Both the position numbers and the translations under genes were made by a program. DNA of 64,000 nt, from NCBI GenBank assembly GCA_963674495.2, contig CAXXLG010000001.1, positions 744,001 to 808,000 on the forward strand, in the 5' to 3' direction. Each line of letters begins with the position of its first letter. The first letter of the stretch is position 1. Below, in pieces: positions 1-8,853 of the stretch. The DNA comes from RGIG3178 sp963674495 (GTDB taxonomy: Bacteria > Bacillota > Clostridia > Christensenellales > QAND01). Under the pieces are notes generated by a model, which ran no database searches, was not told the DNA's origin, and saw only the letters and a program-made list of their open reading frames with translations.

Positions 1-86
1 AACGCCTCGGGCATAGCCAACGTCTCTTCTCCAGACACGATTATGGTCCCGTGTTCAACGTCCGCTTGATGTACATGAATGATCAT
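1..86 (-). CDS. Partial N-terminus, probable DUF177/YceD (YlbN-like) protein
   Basis: An ATG at 84-86 follows an AAAGGATG ribosome-binding site, and 28 codons (MIIHVHQADVEHGT...) are open to the window edge. It lies 53 bases downstream of ackA on the same strand. The fragment is too short to identify by itself. The guess rests on synteny: in Bacillus the order rsmD, coaD, ylbJ, ylbK, ylbM is followed by ylbN (DUF177) and rpmF, and the same order is seen here with pta-ackA inserted. DUF177 proteins are linked to large-subunit rRNA accumulation. The family call is inference only. Confidence 0.45.
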   Translation of the reverse strand, partial: MIIHVHQADVEHGTIIVSGEETLAMPEA

Positions 87-139
87 ACCAATCATCCTTT
101 CACAACATCAAAGGATTATACCGATACGCCATTGCTTTG

Positions 140-1330
140 TCAAGATTGTACTGCGCACAGTTCCTTTGTATCGCGTGCGATCATCAGTTCTTCGTCGGTG
201 GGTATAACGAAAGCGCGCACACGGCTGCCCGGTTTTGTGATTTCCCGCTGTCCGCGGCCATCGTTTGCCTCAGGATCAAAATCCACGCCAAGAAACCCCA
301 AGTCCTCAAGGATATGGGCACGCATGGAACTGTCGTTTTCGCCGATGCCAGCCGTGAAGACGAGACAATCCAGCCCGCCCATGGCCGCCGCATACGCGCC
401 GATATACTTCTGAATGCGGTATGCGAACACCTCAAGCGCCAGTTGCGCGCGTTTGTTCCCGCCGTCCGCCGCCTTAGACAAATCCCTGAAATCACTGGAA
501 ACGCCGGATATGCCCAGAACACCGCTCTTTTTATTCAGGTAAACATCGATATCCTCAATGGTCATGCCCGTCTGTTCCATCAAATATTTGATGATGGCGG
601 GATCCATGTCGCCGCTGCGTGTGCCCATTACGAGCCCTTCCAACGGCGTTAATCCCATACTGGTATCTACGCACTTTCCATCCACAACGGCTGCGATGCT
701 GCTGCCGTTGCCAAGATGGCAGGTGACGATCTTAGTGTCCTTTACACCACCCAACAATCCCGCGGCTTTTTGGGAAACATACCTGTGAGATGTCCCGTGA
801 AAACCGTACCGACGGATCCGGTATTTTTCATAGGCCTCGTACGGCAGACCGTACATATAGGCTTTGGACGGCATCGCCTGATGAAACGCCGTATCGAACA
901 CCGCTACCTGCGGCACGCCCGGCATAGCCTTAATGCACGCCTTAATGCCCATGATGTTGGCCGGATTGTGCAGCGGCGCCAGATCGATGTTGTCCTCGAT
1001 GGCCCTGAGCACTTCGTCCGTGATCAATTGAGAATCGGAGAACTGCTCACCCCCGTGCACAACGCGGTGACCCACCGCGCCTATCTCGGACAGATCCTCG
1101 ACGACGCCGTGGTCTTTGTCCGTAAGCACCTCAATGACCATCGCAATGGCCTCATTGTGATCCTTCAGATCCCTTTGTACTTCAATACTCTTACTGCTGT
1201 GGTGTTTCAAAAGACCGTTTGATATGCCGATCCTTTCGACCAAACCCTTGCCGAGCACCTTTTCGGTATCCATATCGATCAACTGGTATTTTAAGCTGGA
1301 ACTCCCGGCATTGATAACAAGAATATACAC
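140..1330 (-). CDS. ackA: Acetate kinase
   Basis: This 396-residue protein matches the usual acetate kinase length. It interconverts acetyl phosphate plus ADP with acetate plus ATP, the energy-yielding last step of acetate fermentation in the cytoplasm. The ASKHA-fold phosphate motif NAGSSSLKY is at residues 7-15, the HRVVHGG substrate motif near residue 90, FHGTSHRYV near 175 and GTRSGDMDP near 240, all characteristic of AckA. The ATG at 1330 follows AGGAGG with good spacing. It starts 9 bases after the pta stop, so the two are co-transcribed from the promoter upstream of pta. Confidence 0.97.
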   Translation of the reverse strand: MYILVINAGSSSLKYQLIDMDTEKVLGKGLVERIGISNGLLKHHSSKSIEVQRDLKDHNEAIAMVIEVLTDKDHGVVEDLSEIGAVGHRVVHGGEQFSDSQLITDEVLRAIEDNIDLAPLHNPANIMGIKACIKAMPGVPQVAVFDTAFHQAMPSKAYMYGLPYEAYEKYRIRRYGFHGTSHRYVSQKAAGLLGGVKDTKIVTCHLGNGSSIAAVVDGKCVDTSMGLTPLEGLVMGTRSGDMDPAIIKYLMEQTGMTIEDIDVYLNKKSGVLGISGVSSDFRDLSKAADGGNKRAQLALEVFAYRIQKYIGAYAAAMGGLDCLVFTAGIGENDSSMRAHILEDLGFLGVDFDPEANDGRGQREITKPGSRVRAFVIPTDEELMIARDTKELCAVQS

Positions 1331-1339
1331 ATTTTCCTC

Positions 1340-2335
1340 CTATTTGACCGCCTGTGCCTGTACCACAGTGATGGCAATGACCTTCATTACATCGTCTGCC
1401 ACACAGCCGCGCGACAGGTCGTTTACGGGTTTGGCAAGTCCCTGTACGATGGGTCCAAGCGCTTCCGCTTTTGCCAGACGCTGCACCAATTTATATCCGA
1501 TGTTACCCGCGTCCAGATCCGGGAAGACCAATACGTTCGCCTTGCCCCCAACCGGGCTGCCCGGCGCTTTGCTCGCACATACCGAGGGAACCACCGCTGC
1601 GTCCACTTGCATTTCACCATCCAGTTTCAAGTGCGGAGCAGCCAATTTGGCCAAACGAGTCGCCTCGATAACCTTATCCACATCCTCGTGCTGCGCGCTA
1701 CCCTTTGTCGAGAAGGACAGCATTGCGACCACGGGATCCATCTCGCACAGGAAATCCGCCGTATCGGCGCTCGCGATGGCAATGGCTGATAACTCCTCCG
1801 CCGTCGGATTCATCATCATGCCACTGTCTGCAAAAATAAAAGTGCCGTCGTGTCCCATGGACTTGTCCGGCACCGTCATAACAAAAAATGCGGACACCGT
1901 ACTGATGCCCTTTCTCGCTTTGATAATCTGTAAAGCCGGACGGAGTACGTCGCTTGTCGCATGCGCCGCGCCAGCAACCATACCGTCGGCCACACCCAAC
2001 TTTAGCATCATCACGCCGTAATACAGCGGATCGTTCACCATCTCTCGCGCCTGTTCGAACGTTACGCCTTTGTGCTTGCGCAGCTCATACAAGGCCTGAG
2101 CATATTCATCTTTCTTTCCAATCTCGTCTATATCAAGAATTACTACGCCCGACAGGTCAACACCATCCGCCAACTTAGTCGCTTCTTCCTCTTTGGCCAA
2201 CAAGATGACGTTGGCAACGCCTGCCTTTGCCGCCATGCCCGCTGCCTGAACAACCCGTGGATCATAACCCTCGGGTAATACAATGGTACGCTTGTCCGCC
2301 TTTGCTCTTTGCATGATGCGCTCAGAGAACACCAC
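1340..2335 (-). CDS. pta: Phosphate acetyltransferase
   Basis: Phosphotransacetylase converts acetyl-CoA and phosphate to acetyl phosphate for the following ackA. The frame is open to 2554, but that extension would run across the divergent tmcAL promoter and start and gives residues unlike the family. I place the start at the GTG at 2335, which follows GAAAGGAG (2346-2353) and gives 331 residues, the normal length for the short Pta form. TIVLPEGYDPR near the N-terminus, HATSDVLRPALQ and the C-terminal region with LVFPDLDAGNIGYK and PVNDLSRG are typical of Pta. A second GTG at 2332 is an alternative start. Confidence 0.95.
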   Translation of the reverse strand: MVFSERIMQRAKADKRTIVLPEGYDPRVVQAAGMAAKAGVANVILLAKEEEATKLADGVDLSGVVILDIDEIGKKDEYAQALYELRKHKGVTFEQAREMVNDPLYYGVMMLKLGVADGMVAGAAHATSDVLRPALQIIKARKGISTVSAFFVMTVPDKSMGHDGTFIFADSGMMMNPTAEELSAIAIASADTADFLCEMDPVVAMLSFSTKGSAQHEDVDKVIEATRLAKLAAPHLKLDGEMQVDAAVVPSVCASKAPGSPVGGKANVLVFPDLDAGNIGYKLVQRLAKAEALGPIVQGLAKPVNDLSRGCVADDVMKVIAITVVQAQAVK

Positions 2336-2376
2336 TCTCGATCCGCTCCTTTCGATTAACCCCAAACCAGTATATA

Positions 2377-2405
2377 ATTGTAACGCATTCGAAATGCATA
2401 TGCAA
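2377..2405 (-). promoter_or_regulatory. Predicted sigma-A promoter of pta-ackA
   Basis: On the minus strand a -35 TTGCAT (2400-2405) and a -10 TACAAT (2377-2382) are 17 bases apart, about 40 bases upstream of the pta GTG start. It lies back to back with the tmcAL promoter. Confidence 0.6.
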
Positions 2406-2421
2406 GGATTTCCAGCCGTTC

Positions 2422-2451
2422 TTGTCCGATCGATTGGTAATTTGTTATAAT
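2422..2451 (+). promoter_or_regulatory. Predicted sigma-A promoter of tmcAL
   Basis: A -35 TTGTCC (2422-2427) and a perfect -10 TATAAT (2446-2451) are separated by 18 bases. Transcription would begin near 2458, just ahead of the AGGAGG site of the gene at 2474. Confidence 0.65.
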
Positions 2452-2473
2452 CCTTGCAACAGGAGGGATTTCC

Positions 2474-3622
2474 ATGCGCATCGCGGGCATTCTGTGCGAA
2501 TATAATCCGTTTCACTGCGGGCACGAGAGGCAGATTCAAGCCGTTAAACAGCAAACGGATTTCTTGATTTGTCTGATGTCGGGTTCGTTTGTTCAGCGCG
2601 GAGAACCCGCCATTTTCGACAAGTTCACCCGTGCCCGTTGGGCACTTACGGCAGGAGCCGATGCGGTCTTCGAACTGCCGTGTTTATATTCTCTGTCCAG
2701 TGCAGAGGGTTTTGCCACGGGTGGCATGCGATTGTTTGAACAGATGGGCGTCGATACGCTGTATTTCGGCAGTGAATGCGAACTGAGTGCAATCCTTCGT
2801 CTAGCAGACGTATACGAATGCCAGTCGCCCGATTTCACCGAAGCGTTTCACCGTTTGCTATCCACCGGCATCTCCTATGCCGCAGCCAAGGAACGTGCTG
2901 CCCGCCTGAGTGCTTCGGATCTTCCGGACAACGCCTTTATGCGCAATGCTATGCTGGGCGTGGAATATGTGTTGGCGCTTAGAGGTATCGGCTCCTGCAT
3001 TGAGCCGATCGCGTTAAAACGTTTTGGGGACGTATCGGCTTCAAATGTACGCAAGGAATTGTCGTCCCCGCAAAAAAAGGAGGATTTCTCATCCATGCTT
3101 ACGGATTCGATTCCTTCCTATGTTTCACGCGATATTCCTTCCCTTCACCCGGTCACAGCCCAACAGATGTCTTGCGCGTTGCTGTACCGTCTGCGCACGA
3201 TGGGAACGCAGGAATACACCGCCTTACCCGGCATCAGCGAAGGAATGGATAACCGCCTGCGTCATGCGGCGCATCAGGCCCAAAACTTTGAGGAACTGCT
3301 CAGCCTTTCGGCACACCGCCGCATGCCTTTGTCCCGTTTCAAGCGCACGTTGATGTGCGCCCTTTTGCACATTGATGCTACGACGCATTCAAAATACGCA
3401 CAACGCGCACCCTCTTATCTGCGCCTTTTGGGCATGCGCACAGATGCCGCTTCCGTTATTTCACAGGTAAAGGAGCATTCGCCCGTGCCCGTTATAACGC
3501 AGCCCGCCCATCATCCTCTCGATAGGATGCTTGCTGCTGATCTGCGCGCCACCGACGTGCACGCCCTGTTCTGCAACCTTCCTGCGGGACTCGATTTTAC
3601 AACACGGTTGATTACGCTTTGA
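2474..3622 (+). CDS. tmcAL: tRNA(Met) cytidine acetate ligase (TmcAL, formerly YlbM)
   Basis: TmcAL activates acetate with ATP and acetylates the wobble cytidine (C34) of elongator tRNA-Met. The N-terminus carries the nucleotidyltransferase signature EYNPFHCGH, with HxGH at residues 14-17, then MSGSFVQRGEPAIFDKFTRA near residues 37-56, as in the YlbM family. At 382 residues it is close to family size (about 400). The ATG follows AGGAGGG. It is transcribed divergently from pta-ackA, whose product acetate is the substrate of this enzyme; the neighbourhood also follows the B. subtilis ylb order. The C-terminal half is less diagnostic by eye. Confidence 0.92.
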   Translation: MRIAGILCEYNPFHCGHERQIQAVKQQTDFLICLMSGSFVQRGEPAIFDKFTRARWALTAGADAVFELPCLYSLSSAEGFATGGMRLFEQMGVDTLYFGSECELSAILRLADVYECQSPDFTEAFHRLLSTGISYAAAKERAARLSASDLPDNAFMRNAMLGVEYVLALRGIGSCIEPIALKRFGDVSASNVRKELSSPQKKEDFSSMLTDSIPSYVSRDIPSLHPVTAQQMSCALLYRLRTMGTQEYTALPGISEGMDNRLRHAAHQAQNFEELLSLSAHRRMPLSRFKRTLMCALLHIDATTHSKYAQRAPSYLRLLGMRTDAASVISQVKEHSPVPVITQPAHHPLDRMLAADLRATDVHALFCNLPAGLDFTTRLITL

Positions 3623-3648
3623 CAAAGAGCCTTTCTCATGTCCGCCTT

Positions 3649-4446
3649 TTATGCAAATGATATGTTTACCGCCTGTTTGATCCTATCCATATTTCGCAAA
3701 GCCGCTTCATAGCCCAATTCAATGCCACGTAGCGCGTCTACAGTGCTGTACGCAGCCATGGCAGACACTTCGGGGACAATGAGCACGTCCCCCTTGTCTA
3801 TCTCTTCCTTCGCCACGATGGCGCCCATGAGCTCCTGAGTGCGCAAAAACACGTGCCAGATGGAGTCCTCCACCTTCGTCGGTTTGACGGCATGCAGGCC
3901 CACGTCCACAGCAATGACAACATCCGCGCGCATGGCGCGCGTATAGCTGACCGGTACGGGGGCGAGGATGCTTCCGTCTATGTAACGTACGCCTTCTATG
4001 ATCTTTGGTTCGAACACTCCCGGGATGCTCATACTTGCGCGTACCGCCGGCGCCACTTTGCCGTTTTCAAACATCTTGATGCGCCCCGCCTCCAAATCCG
4101 TTGCCACACAGGAAAATGGGATCTTCATTTGGTCGAATGTATAGCCGTGGGTAGATATCCGGATCAATTCCTCAAATTTGTTGCCGCGAACCAAGCCCCT
4201 TCTCGGCACGGTGATATCCAGAAAATCCCGCGTTGTCAGATTTTGGCACAGCTTGGCAAACATACATATATCGCCACCGGCACAGTGTATGGCCCCAATG
4301 ATGGCGCCCGCGGAACAACCGCATACGCAATCGATGGGAATGTTGTTTTCCTGCAAAGCCCTGATCACGCCGATGTGCGCAAATCCGCGCGCCGAGCCGC
4401 TGCCCAGCGCAAGACCAATTCTTGGCCGACCAACGATTTCGTTCAT
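3649..4446 (-). CDS. Patatin-like phospholipase/esterase (YlbK/RssA type)
   Basis: A probable serine lipid acyl hydrolase of 265 residues. The start is placed at the ATG at 4446 behind AAAGGAGGG, not at the longer open frame to 4602 that overlaps the divergent gene. The N-terminal glycine-rich oxyanion loop is GSGSARG (15-21), the nucleophile elbow GCSAG puts the serine at residue 45, and the catalytic-dyad DG is at 157-158, so the catalytic set is complete. No signal peptide is seen. The syntenic gene in B. subtilis is ylbK, and the substrate is unknown. It is divergent from spoVV with only 50 bases between the starts. Confidence 0.88.
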   Translation of the reverse strand: MNEIVGRPRIGLALGSGSARGFAHIGVIRALQENNIPIDCVCGCSAGAIIGAIHCAGGDICMFAKLCQNLTTRDFLDITVPRRGLVRGNKFEELIRISTHGYTFDQMKIPFSCVATDLEAGRIKMFENGKVAPAVRASMSIPGVFEPKIIEGVRYIDGSILAPVPVSYTRAMRADVVIAVDVGLHAVKPTKVEDSIWHVFLRTQELMGAIVAKEEIDKGDVLIVPEVSAMAAYSTVDALRGIELGYEAALRNMDRIKQAVNISFA

Positions 4447-4496
4447 AACAAAACCCTCCTTTGAATAGGAACAAGTAGAACGAGGGGATGACGCCC

Positions 4497-5666
4497 ATGA
4501 AATGGAGTAAACATGTCCTACCGGCAATGGTGCTTGTGTTTCTGTTGCTGAATATTCTCTACCCGGCACAGGCAGTGGCCGGCGCCAAACACGGACTTTC
4601 AATTTTTTTACAATCGGTACTACCCGCCCTGCTGCCGTTCTTCGCGGTGACTACCATGTTGGTGCGTACCGGGTTGGCGCACCGCATCGCGCGACTGCTG
4701 TCTCCCTTGATGCGGCCGCTATTCCGCCTACCCGGTGCCAGCGCCCTCGCGTTTGTCATCGCCTGTTTTGGCGGCAATCCGAACGGTTCGCGCATAACCT
4801 CCGAGCTCTATGCGGAAGGACTATTGACCAAAACGGAATCGGAACGCACCATAGCCCTGGCTTCCACGGCCGGCCCCGCTTTCATTCTCAGCGTTGTGGC
4901 GGGCGAGATGCTCCACGCGCCGCAATACGGATTGCTGTTGTGGGGCTGCCATATCCTTTCCGCCGTCGCAACATGCCAACTGTCCTCATTGATCGTGCCC
5001 AAGCGATCCGTCAGTAAGAGCGAAAGAAAACCCGCCATACGCGCTTCTCATCAAAACCACTCGCAAATCTTCATCGAAAGCGTTCGGGATTGTGCTTTGG
5101 CGTTATGGGGGGTCGGTGCCTTTATCATCTTTTTTTCAACGCTGACAACGTTGTTTCAGTCCGCCAACCTGTTTACCGTGCTTGCCAAACCGTTTTCCCT
5201 GGTATTGAAACCGCTTGGGTTTTCACCCCAGCTGGCGGAGCCTCTGCTCAAAGGTATTATGGAGATAACCGATGGATGCAGCGCGGTGAGCGCACTGCCC
5301 ATCAGCGTTGTACAAAAGTTGCCCATCCTGTGTGCCATCATGTCCTTTGGCGGATGCAGTGCGCTTGCGCAAAATTACCTATTCGCCAGAAATTGTGGCA
5401 TGCGCCTATCAAGGCTGACATTGTACTATTCTATTCAAGGCACGTTGGGGTTGTTCATAACCACCATCGCAGTACGCATCATTCCCATCGCCCAGGCAGC
5501 GTACGCGCCCATACCGCACGCATTCGATACGATGCTGTTCAGCAGCACCGTCTGGCTATTCGCCGCCATTGCCGTTCTTATGAGCCTGGGCATCGTTTTG
5601 TCTGTTGTGTCCTGTCTGTTCACAAGACACAACAAACACCACAAGGCAAGCCGCATCAAATCTTAG
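4497..5666 (+). CDS. spoVV: Sporulation membrane protein SpoVV (YlbJ family)
   Basis: An integral membrane protein of about 389 residues with many hydrophobic segments and nucleoside-recognition (gate) type repeats; the FGGNPNGSRITSELY stretch in the first half and EITDGCSAVSALPIS in the second are typical of YlbJ. In B. subtilis YlbJ was renamed SpoVV and is required for dipicolinic acid transport towards the forespore, so its presence indicates a spore-former. The ATG at 4497, 9 bases after GAGGGG, is preferred over the ATG at 4488 that abuts the site. Its 3' end overlaps the convergent gene at 5663 by 4 bases. Confidence 0.85.
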   Translation: MKWSKHVLPAMVLVFLLLNILYPAQAVAGAKHGLSIFLQSVLPALLPFFAVTTMLVRTGLAHRIARLLSPLMRPLFRLPGASALAFVIACFGGNPNGSRITSELYAEGLLTKTESERTIALASTAGPAFILSVVAGEMLHAPQYGLLLWGCHILSAVATCQLSSLIVPKRSVSKSERKPAIRASHQNHSQIFIESVRDCALALWGVGAFIIFFSTLTTLFQSANLFTVLAKPFSLVLKPLGFSPQLAEPLLKGIMEITDGCSAVSALPISVVQKLPILCAIMSFGGCSALAQNYLFARNCGMRLSRLTLYYSIQGTLGLFITTIAVRIIPIAQAAYAPIPHAFDTMLFSSTVWLFAAIAVLMSLGIVLSVVSCLFTRHNKHHKASRIKS

Positions 5667-6127
5667 ACGTTGTTGTCCACAGGCCGTTTTTCGTTCATGG
5701 ACGCTAGGTTTTTGCGCACCACCTGCAGGTATTCATTGAGATAACTCTCCACATCGCGCATCACGTCCTCGACATACGCCCGTGCACTGGTGCGGATCTC
5801 ACGCGCGTTGCTCTGCGCATTGGACATGATCTCTTTGGCGCGTTCATTCGCCGCCATCACGATCTGATCCTGCTCGCAGAGCTGTTCGGCACGAAGCCTG
5901 GCATGTGACAGGATATGATCGGCCTGCATTTGTGCGTCATCGAGAATACGCTGCTTGTCAGCCATAAGCTGTCTTGCCTGTTGAATCTCCACAGGCAGCT
6001 GGTTCCGCATATCCTCGATGAGCTCCAGCACACGGTCTGGATCCATCTTGTGCATGGAAGAAAAGAGCGCTTTTTGGCTCTGATCCACTTCTTCCTCCAT
6101 TTGGTCGATCAAATCAAGCAGCGACAT
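5663..6127 (-). CDS. Coiled-coil protein, DivIVA/ATP-synthase-b-like
   Basis: A 154-residue, highly charged protein predicted to be almost entirely alpha-helical. It is rich in Glu, Gln, Arg and Ala, with long heptad-like stretches (for example ADKQRILDDAQMQADHILSH and SNAREIRTSARAYVEDVMRD). Such proteins are often labelled DivIVA-like or F0 subunit b-like. The start is the ATG at 6127 with AAGGAGG 6 bases upstream; the longer frame to 6160 overlaps coaD. It follows coaD closely, so it is probably in the rsmD-coaD operon. A structural or division role is plausible, but nothing catalytic is visible. Confidence 0.7.
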   Translation of the reverse strand: MSLLDLIDQMEEEVDQSQKALFSSMHKMDPDRVLELIEDMRNQLPVEIQQARQLMADKQRILDDAQMQADHILSHARLRAEQLCEQDQIVMAANERAKEIMSNAQSNAREIRTSARAYVEDVMRDVESYLNEYLQVVRKNLASMNEKRPVDNNV

Positions 6128-6137
6128 GGTAGCCTCC

Positions 6138-6614
6138 TTATGTATTGTATTTATTTGCAATGCGTTCTACGATGCAATCCGGAACCAGCATATCGATGTT
6201 GCCGTTGTACTTGGCAAGCTCCTTGATCAGGCTGCTGGATAAATAACTCCACTGTGTGCTGGTCATCAAAAAAATGGTTTCTATTTCTGGCGCTATGTGA
6301 TTGTTGATACCTGCCATAGCAAACTCGGCTTCAAAATCCGACAAAGCGCGTAACCCGCGTACCACAAAACCGGCATTTTGTTGCCGCGCAAAATCCATCA
6401 ACAATCCCTCAAATGCCATAATCTCGATGTTGGGCCTGCCGTCCACACAGCATCGGAGCATGTCAAGCCGCTCTTCAATGGTAAACAGCGGCGTTTTGTT
6501 GTCATTGTTCAGCACCGCAACGATGAGCTTGTCCGCTAATTTCTCTGCGCGCGTCATGATATCCAAATGTCCGTTTGTCACTGGATCAAAGCTGCCCGGA
6601 TAGATTCCGATCAC
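6138..6614 (-). CDS. coaD: Phosphopantetheine adenylyltransferase
   Basis: CoaD transfers AMP from ATP to 4'-phosphopantetheine, the penultimate step of coenzyme A synthesis. The 158-residue length is typical. YPGSFDPVTNGH places the HxGH-type nucleotidyltransferase motif (TNGH) at residues 13-16, VVRGLRALSDFEAEF is the substrate-binding stretch, and the C-terminal LSSSLIKELAKY corresponds to the ISS-type ATP motif. It overlaps the 3' end of rsmD by 29 bases, the common rsmD-coaD arrangement. Confidence 0.96.
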   Translation of the reverse strand: MIGIYPGSFDPVTNGHLDIMTRAEKLADKLIVAVLNNDNKTPLFTIEERLDMLRCCVDGRPNIEIMAFEGLLMDFARQQNAGFVVRGLRALSDFEAEFAMAGINNHIAPEIETIFLMTSTQWSYLSSSLIKELAKYNGNIDMLVPDCIVERIANKYNT

Positions 6615-7164
6615 GTCCGTCCCTCCTTACAAGAATGGTAATGGCCCGTTTTCCGTAGCGTCTAGTTCTATCGCAAATAAGTCCTTCAATATCCCGTATT
6701 TTGATGGAGCACGAATGTTCACAAACGATGCGGCCATTTTGATCCAACAGAGGCAGGCAAGCGTTGATGGCTTGTACGTATACGTCCGCCGCATACGGTG
6801 GATCTAAAAAGATGATATCAAATATTTCGCCGTTGTGCTGCAAAATTCGTGCCGATTGCAAATAATCGCTTTGAACCACCTTCGAATCGGATGAAAATCC
6901 CAGCAATTGTGCATTGTTTCGCGCTATGGCCGCCGCCCTTGCGTCCTTATCTACCAATACGGCATTGGCCGCGCCGCGGCTGATCGCTTCGAGCGCATAG
7001 GCGCCGCTGCCGCAAAATAGATCCAGCACCCGCGCATCCTCAATGTACGGCTGCAGCATGCCAAACACCGCTTCACGTACCACAGCGGACGTCGGCCGCG
7101 TATTCCGTCCAAGCGGCACTTCCAATTTGCGCCCTTTTGCACAACCACCTATAATCCGTATCAT
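6586..7164 (-). CDS. rsmD: 16S rRNA (guanine(966)-N2)-methyltransferase
   Basis: This 192-residue class I SAM-dependent methyltransferase modifies G966 of 16S rRNA in the small subunit. The N-terminus RIIGGCAKGRKLEVP and RPTSAVVREAVFGML are family signatures; DLFCGSGAYALEA (48-60) binds SAM and DPPY (121-124) is the N6/N2-amine methyltransferase motif. It overlaps coaD at its 3' end and its start overlaps the stop of the cyclo-ligase gene at 7161 by 4 bases, so alr, the cyclo-ligase, rsmD and coaD look like one operon. Confidence 0.95.
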   Translation of the reverse strand: MIRIIGGCAKGRKLEVPLGRNTRPTSAVVREAVFGMLQPYIEDARVLDLFCGSGAYALEAISRGAANAVLVDKDARAAAIARNNAQLLGFSSDSKVVQSDYLQSARILQHNGEIFDIIFLDPPYAADVYVQAINACLPLLDQNGRIVCEHSCSIKIRDIEGLICDRTRRYGKRAITILVRRDGRDRNLSGQL

Positions 7165-7751
7165 TGTATTACATTTACGTGCAGCGGCGTAACCCGATCA
7201 TTGCACACGATAAGCCGTTTGTCCGTACACACGGCATCCATCACAGCGTCGTGGGGTTCAAAGGGTACGCGCAGCTCTATCTGTACTTCAAAACACAGGC
7301 CGATTCGGATACAGGACAGGGACGATAAGAACCTGTCATAATAGCTTCCGCCGCGACCGAGACGATGTCCTCTTTCGTCAAATGCCACACCTGGTATAAT
7401 CACAACGTCTATGATGTCCACGGGCTGTTCATAGCGGATATCCGGTTCGAGGGTACCGTACCGGTTGCTTAAAAGAATATCGTCGGGACAGTATTCCACC
7501 GGCACAATGCTACCATTGTGGATGACGGGTAACATCACGATCTTTCCGCGCTCCAGCAGCGTATCGACCAGCGCCCAAATGTCCGGCTCGTCCTCCATGG
7601 ATGCGAATAACATCACAGCATTGGCATTTTTCACTTCCGTTGTCAGCATTGCATTTTGACTGGCCAACATGGACGCCATTTCTTTTTCTTGTTTGGTCAT
7701 ACGTCCAACACGCGACAGCACTGTTTTCCTTAACCTGCTTTTATCCTTCAT
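7161..7751 (-). CDS. 5-formyltetrahydrofolate cyclo-ligase
   Basis: The enzyme uses ATP to convert 5-formyl-THF to 5,10-methenyl-THF, recovering folate for one-carbon metabolism. I start it at the ATG at 7751 (MKDKSRLRKTVLSRV), giving 196 residues, the family norm; the longer open frame runs through alr. N-terminal basic residues for ATP, the EPDI region and the C-terminal GVAFDERGHRLGRGGSYYDR signature are diagnostic. The start lies 11 bases inside the alr 3' end, behind a weak GGGAG site, suggesting translational coupling. Confidence 0.93.
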   Translation of the reverse strand: MKDKSRLRKTVLSRVGRMTKQEKEMASMLASQNAMLTTEVKNANAVMLFASMEDEPDIWALVDTLLERGKIVMLPVIHNGSIVPVEYCPDDILLSNRYGTLEPDIRYEQPVDIIDVVIIPGVAFDERGHRLGRGGSYYDRFLSSLSCIRIGLCFEVQIELRVPFEPHDAVMDAVCTDKRLIVCNDRVTPLHVNVIQ

Positions 7752-8853
7752 TTGTATACTCCCGTGGCACTCTTTTTGATATTCCGACCAATACCTCGTA
7801 GTCGATACTGTCCATCCATACAGCAATCTCTGCAGCTTGAATCTTCTCGTTACCCTGGCCACCCATAAGCACAACTTCATCGTGCAATAAAGGTTTCTCG
7901 ATATCCGTAACATCCACCATCATCTGATCCATACACACCCTGCCCACCACCGGGCACCGCTGCCCGTGAACCAGAACCTGTGCACGCCAGCCCATACAGC
8001 GCGCGTATCCATCGGCATAGCCGACGGGAATTGTCGCTATAATACTGCTCCTCTTTGCCGTGAACATACGGCCGTATCCAACTGTTTCTCCAGCATCGAC
8101 ATGATTGATTGCCCCGATTTCGCTCACCCATTTCAAGGCAGGCCTGTATTCGAACGGCATCGATACATCCATGGACGGTATGCATCCGTACATCGCGATG
8201 CCTATGCGCACCATATCGCCCGCAAGCTTTCCGTGCCGCAAAACGGCCGCGCTGTTGGAGACATGTATTCTGGGTTGATATCCCTTCTCTTGCACCGTTT
8301 TCACCGCTTTGTCAAACCGCCACAACTGCTCAAAGACAAACGAATCATCCTTCGTATCAGCCGTGGCAAAGTGCGTGAAAATGCCCTGTAATATAACCCG
8401 GTCATATTGTGCAAAACCGGATAACATCTGGTCAAGCGTTTGCCCATAAACGCCGATTCGATGAAAGCCTGAATCGATCTTCAGATGCGCTTGTGCGCTT
8501 TTGCCCGATTCCACGGCCGCTTTTTGCATGGCGGTCAGTTGTTCCGGTAAAAACACACAGGCCGACATATCGTATACGACGCACTGCGCACAGTCCGCAG
8601 CGGACAACACGCCCATCACCAGAACGGGCGCCCGAATTCCGCTTTGGCGCAGCGACAGTCCCTCTTCCATCGTCGCCACACACAGCCAGCTTGCGCCGGC
8701 CGACAGAGCGGCCAATGCGACCTGTGCCGCGCCATGCCCGTAACCGTCCGCTTTGACCACCGCCATCAGATCCGCTCCATCCACGAGTTCTTTCAACGCC
8801 CCTACGTTATGACGAATGGCCTGTAACGAAACGATGGCTCTTGTCGCTCTCAC
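7741..8853 (-). CDS. alr: Alanine racemase
   Basis: This PLP enzyme makes D-alanine for peptidoglycan. VVKADGYGHG carries the PLP lysine at residue 34, and the DAGETVGYGRMFTA stretch carries the second catalytic tyrosine; the C-terminal domain has MGGQGNEKI. Length is 370, as usual. The start is GTG at 8853, preceded by AGGAGG with 8-base spacing. In a spore-former a second, spore-associated alr may exist elsewhere, so the exact role (vegetative or spore) is not decided by this window. Confidence 0.95.
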   Translation of the reverse strand: MRATRAIVSLQAIRHNVGALKELVDGADLMAVVKADGYGHGAAQVALAALSAGASWLCVATMEEGLSLRQSGIRAPVLVMGVLSAADCAQCVVYDMSACVFLPEQLTAMQKAAVESGKSAQAHLKIDSGFHRIGVYGQTLDQMLSGFAQYDRVILQGIFTHFATADTKDDSFVFEQLWRFDKAVKTVQEKGYQPRIHVSNSAAVLRHGKLAGDMVRIGIAMYGCIPSMDVSMPFEYRPALKWVSEIGAINHVDAGETVGYGRMFTAKRSSIIATIPVGYADGYARCMGWRAQVLVHGQRCPVVGRVCMDQMMVDVTDIEKPLLHDEVVLMGGQGNEKIQAAEIAVWMDSIDYEVLVGISKRVPREYTNEG

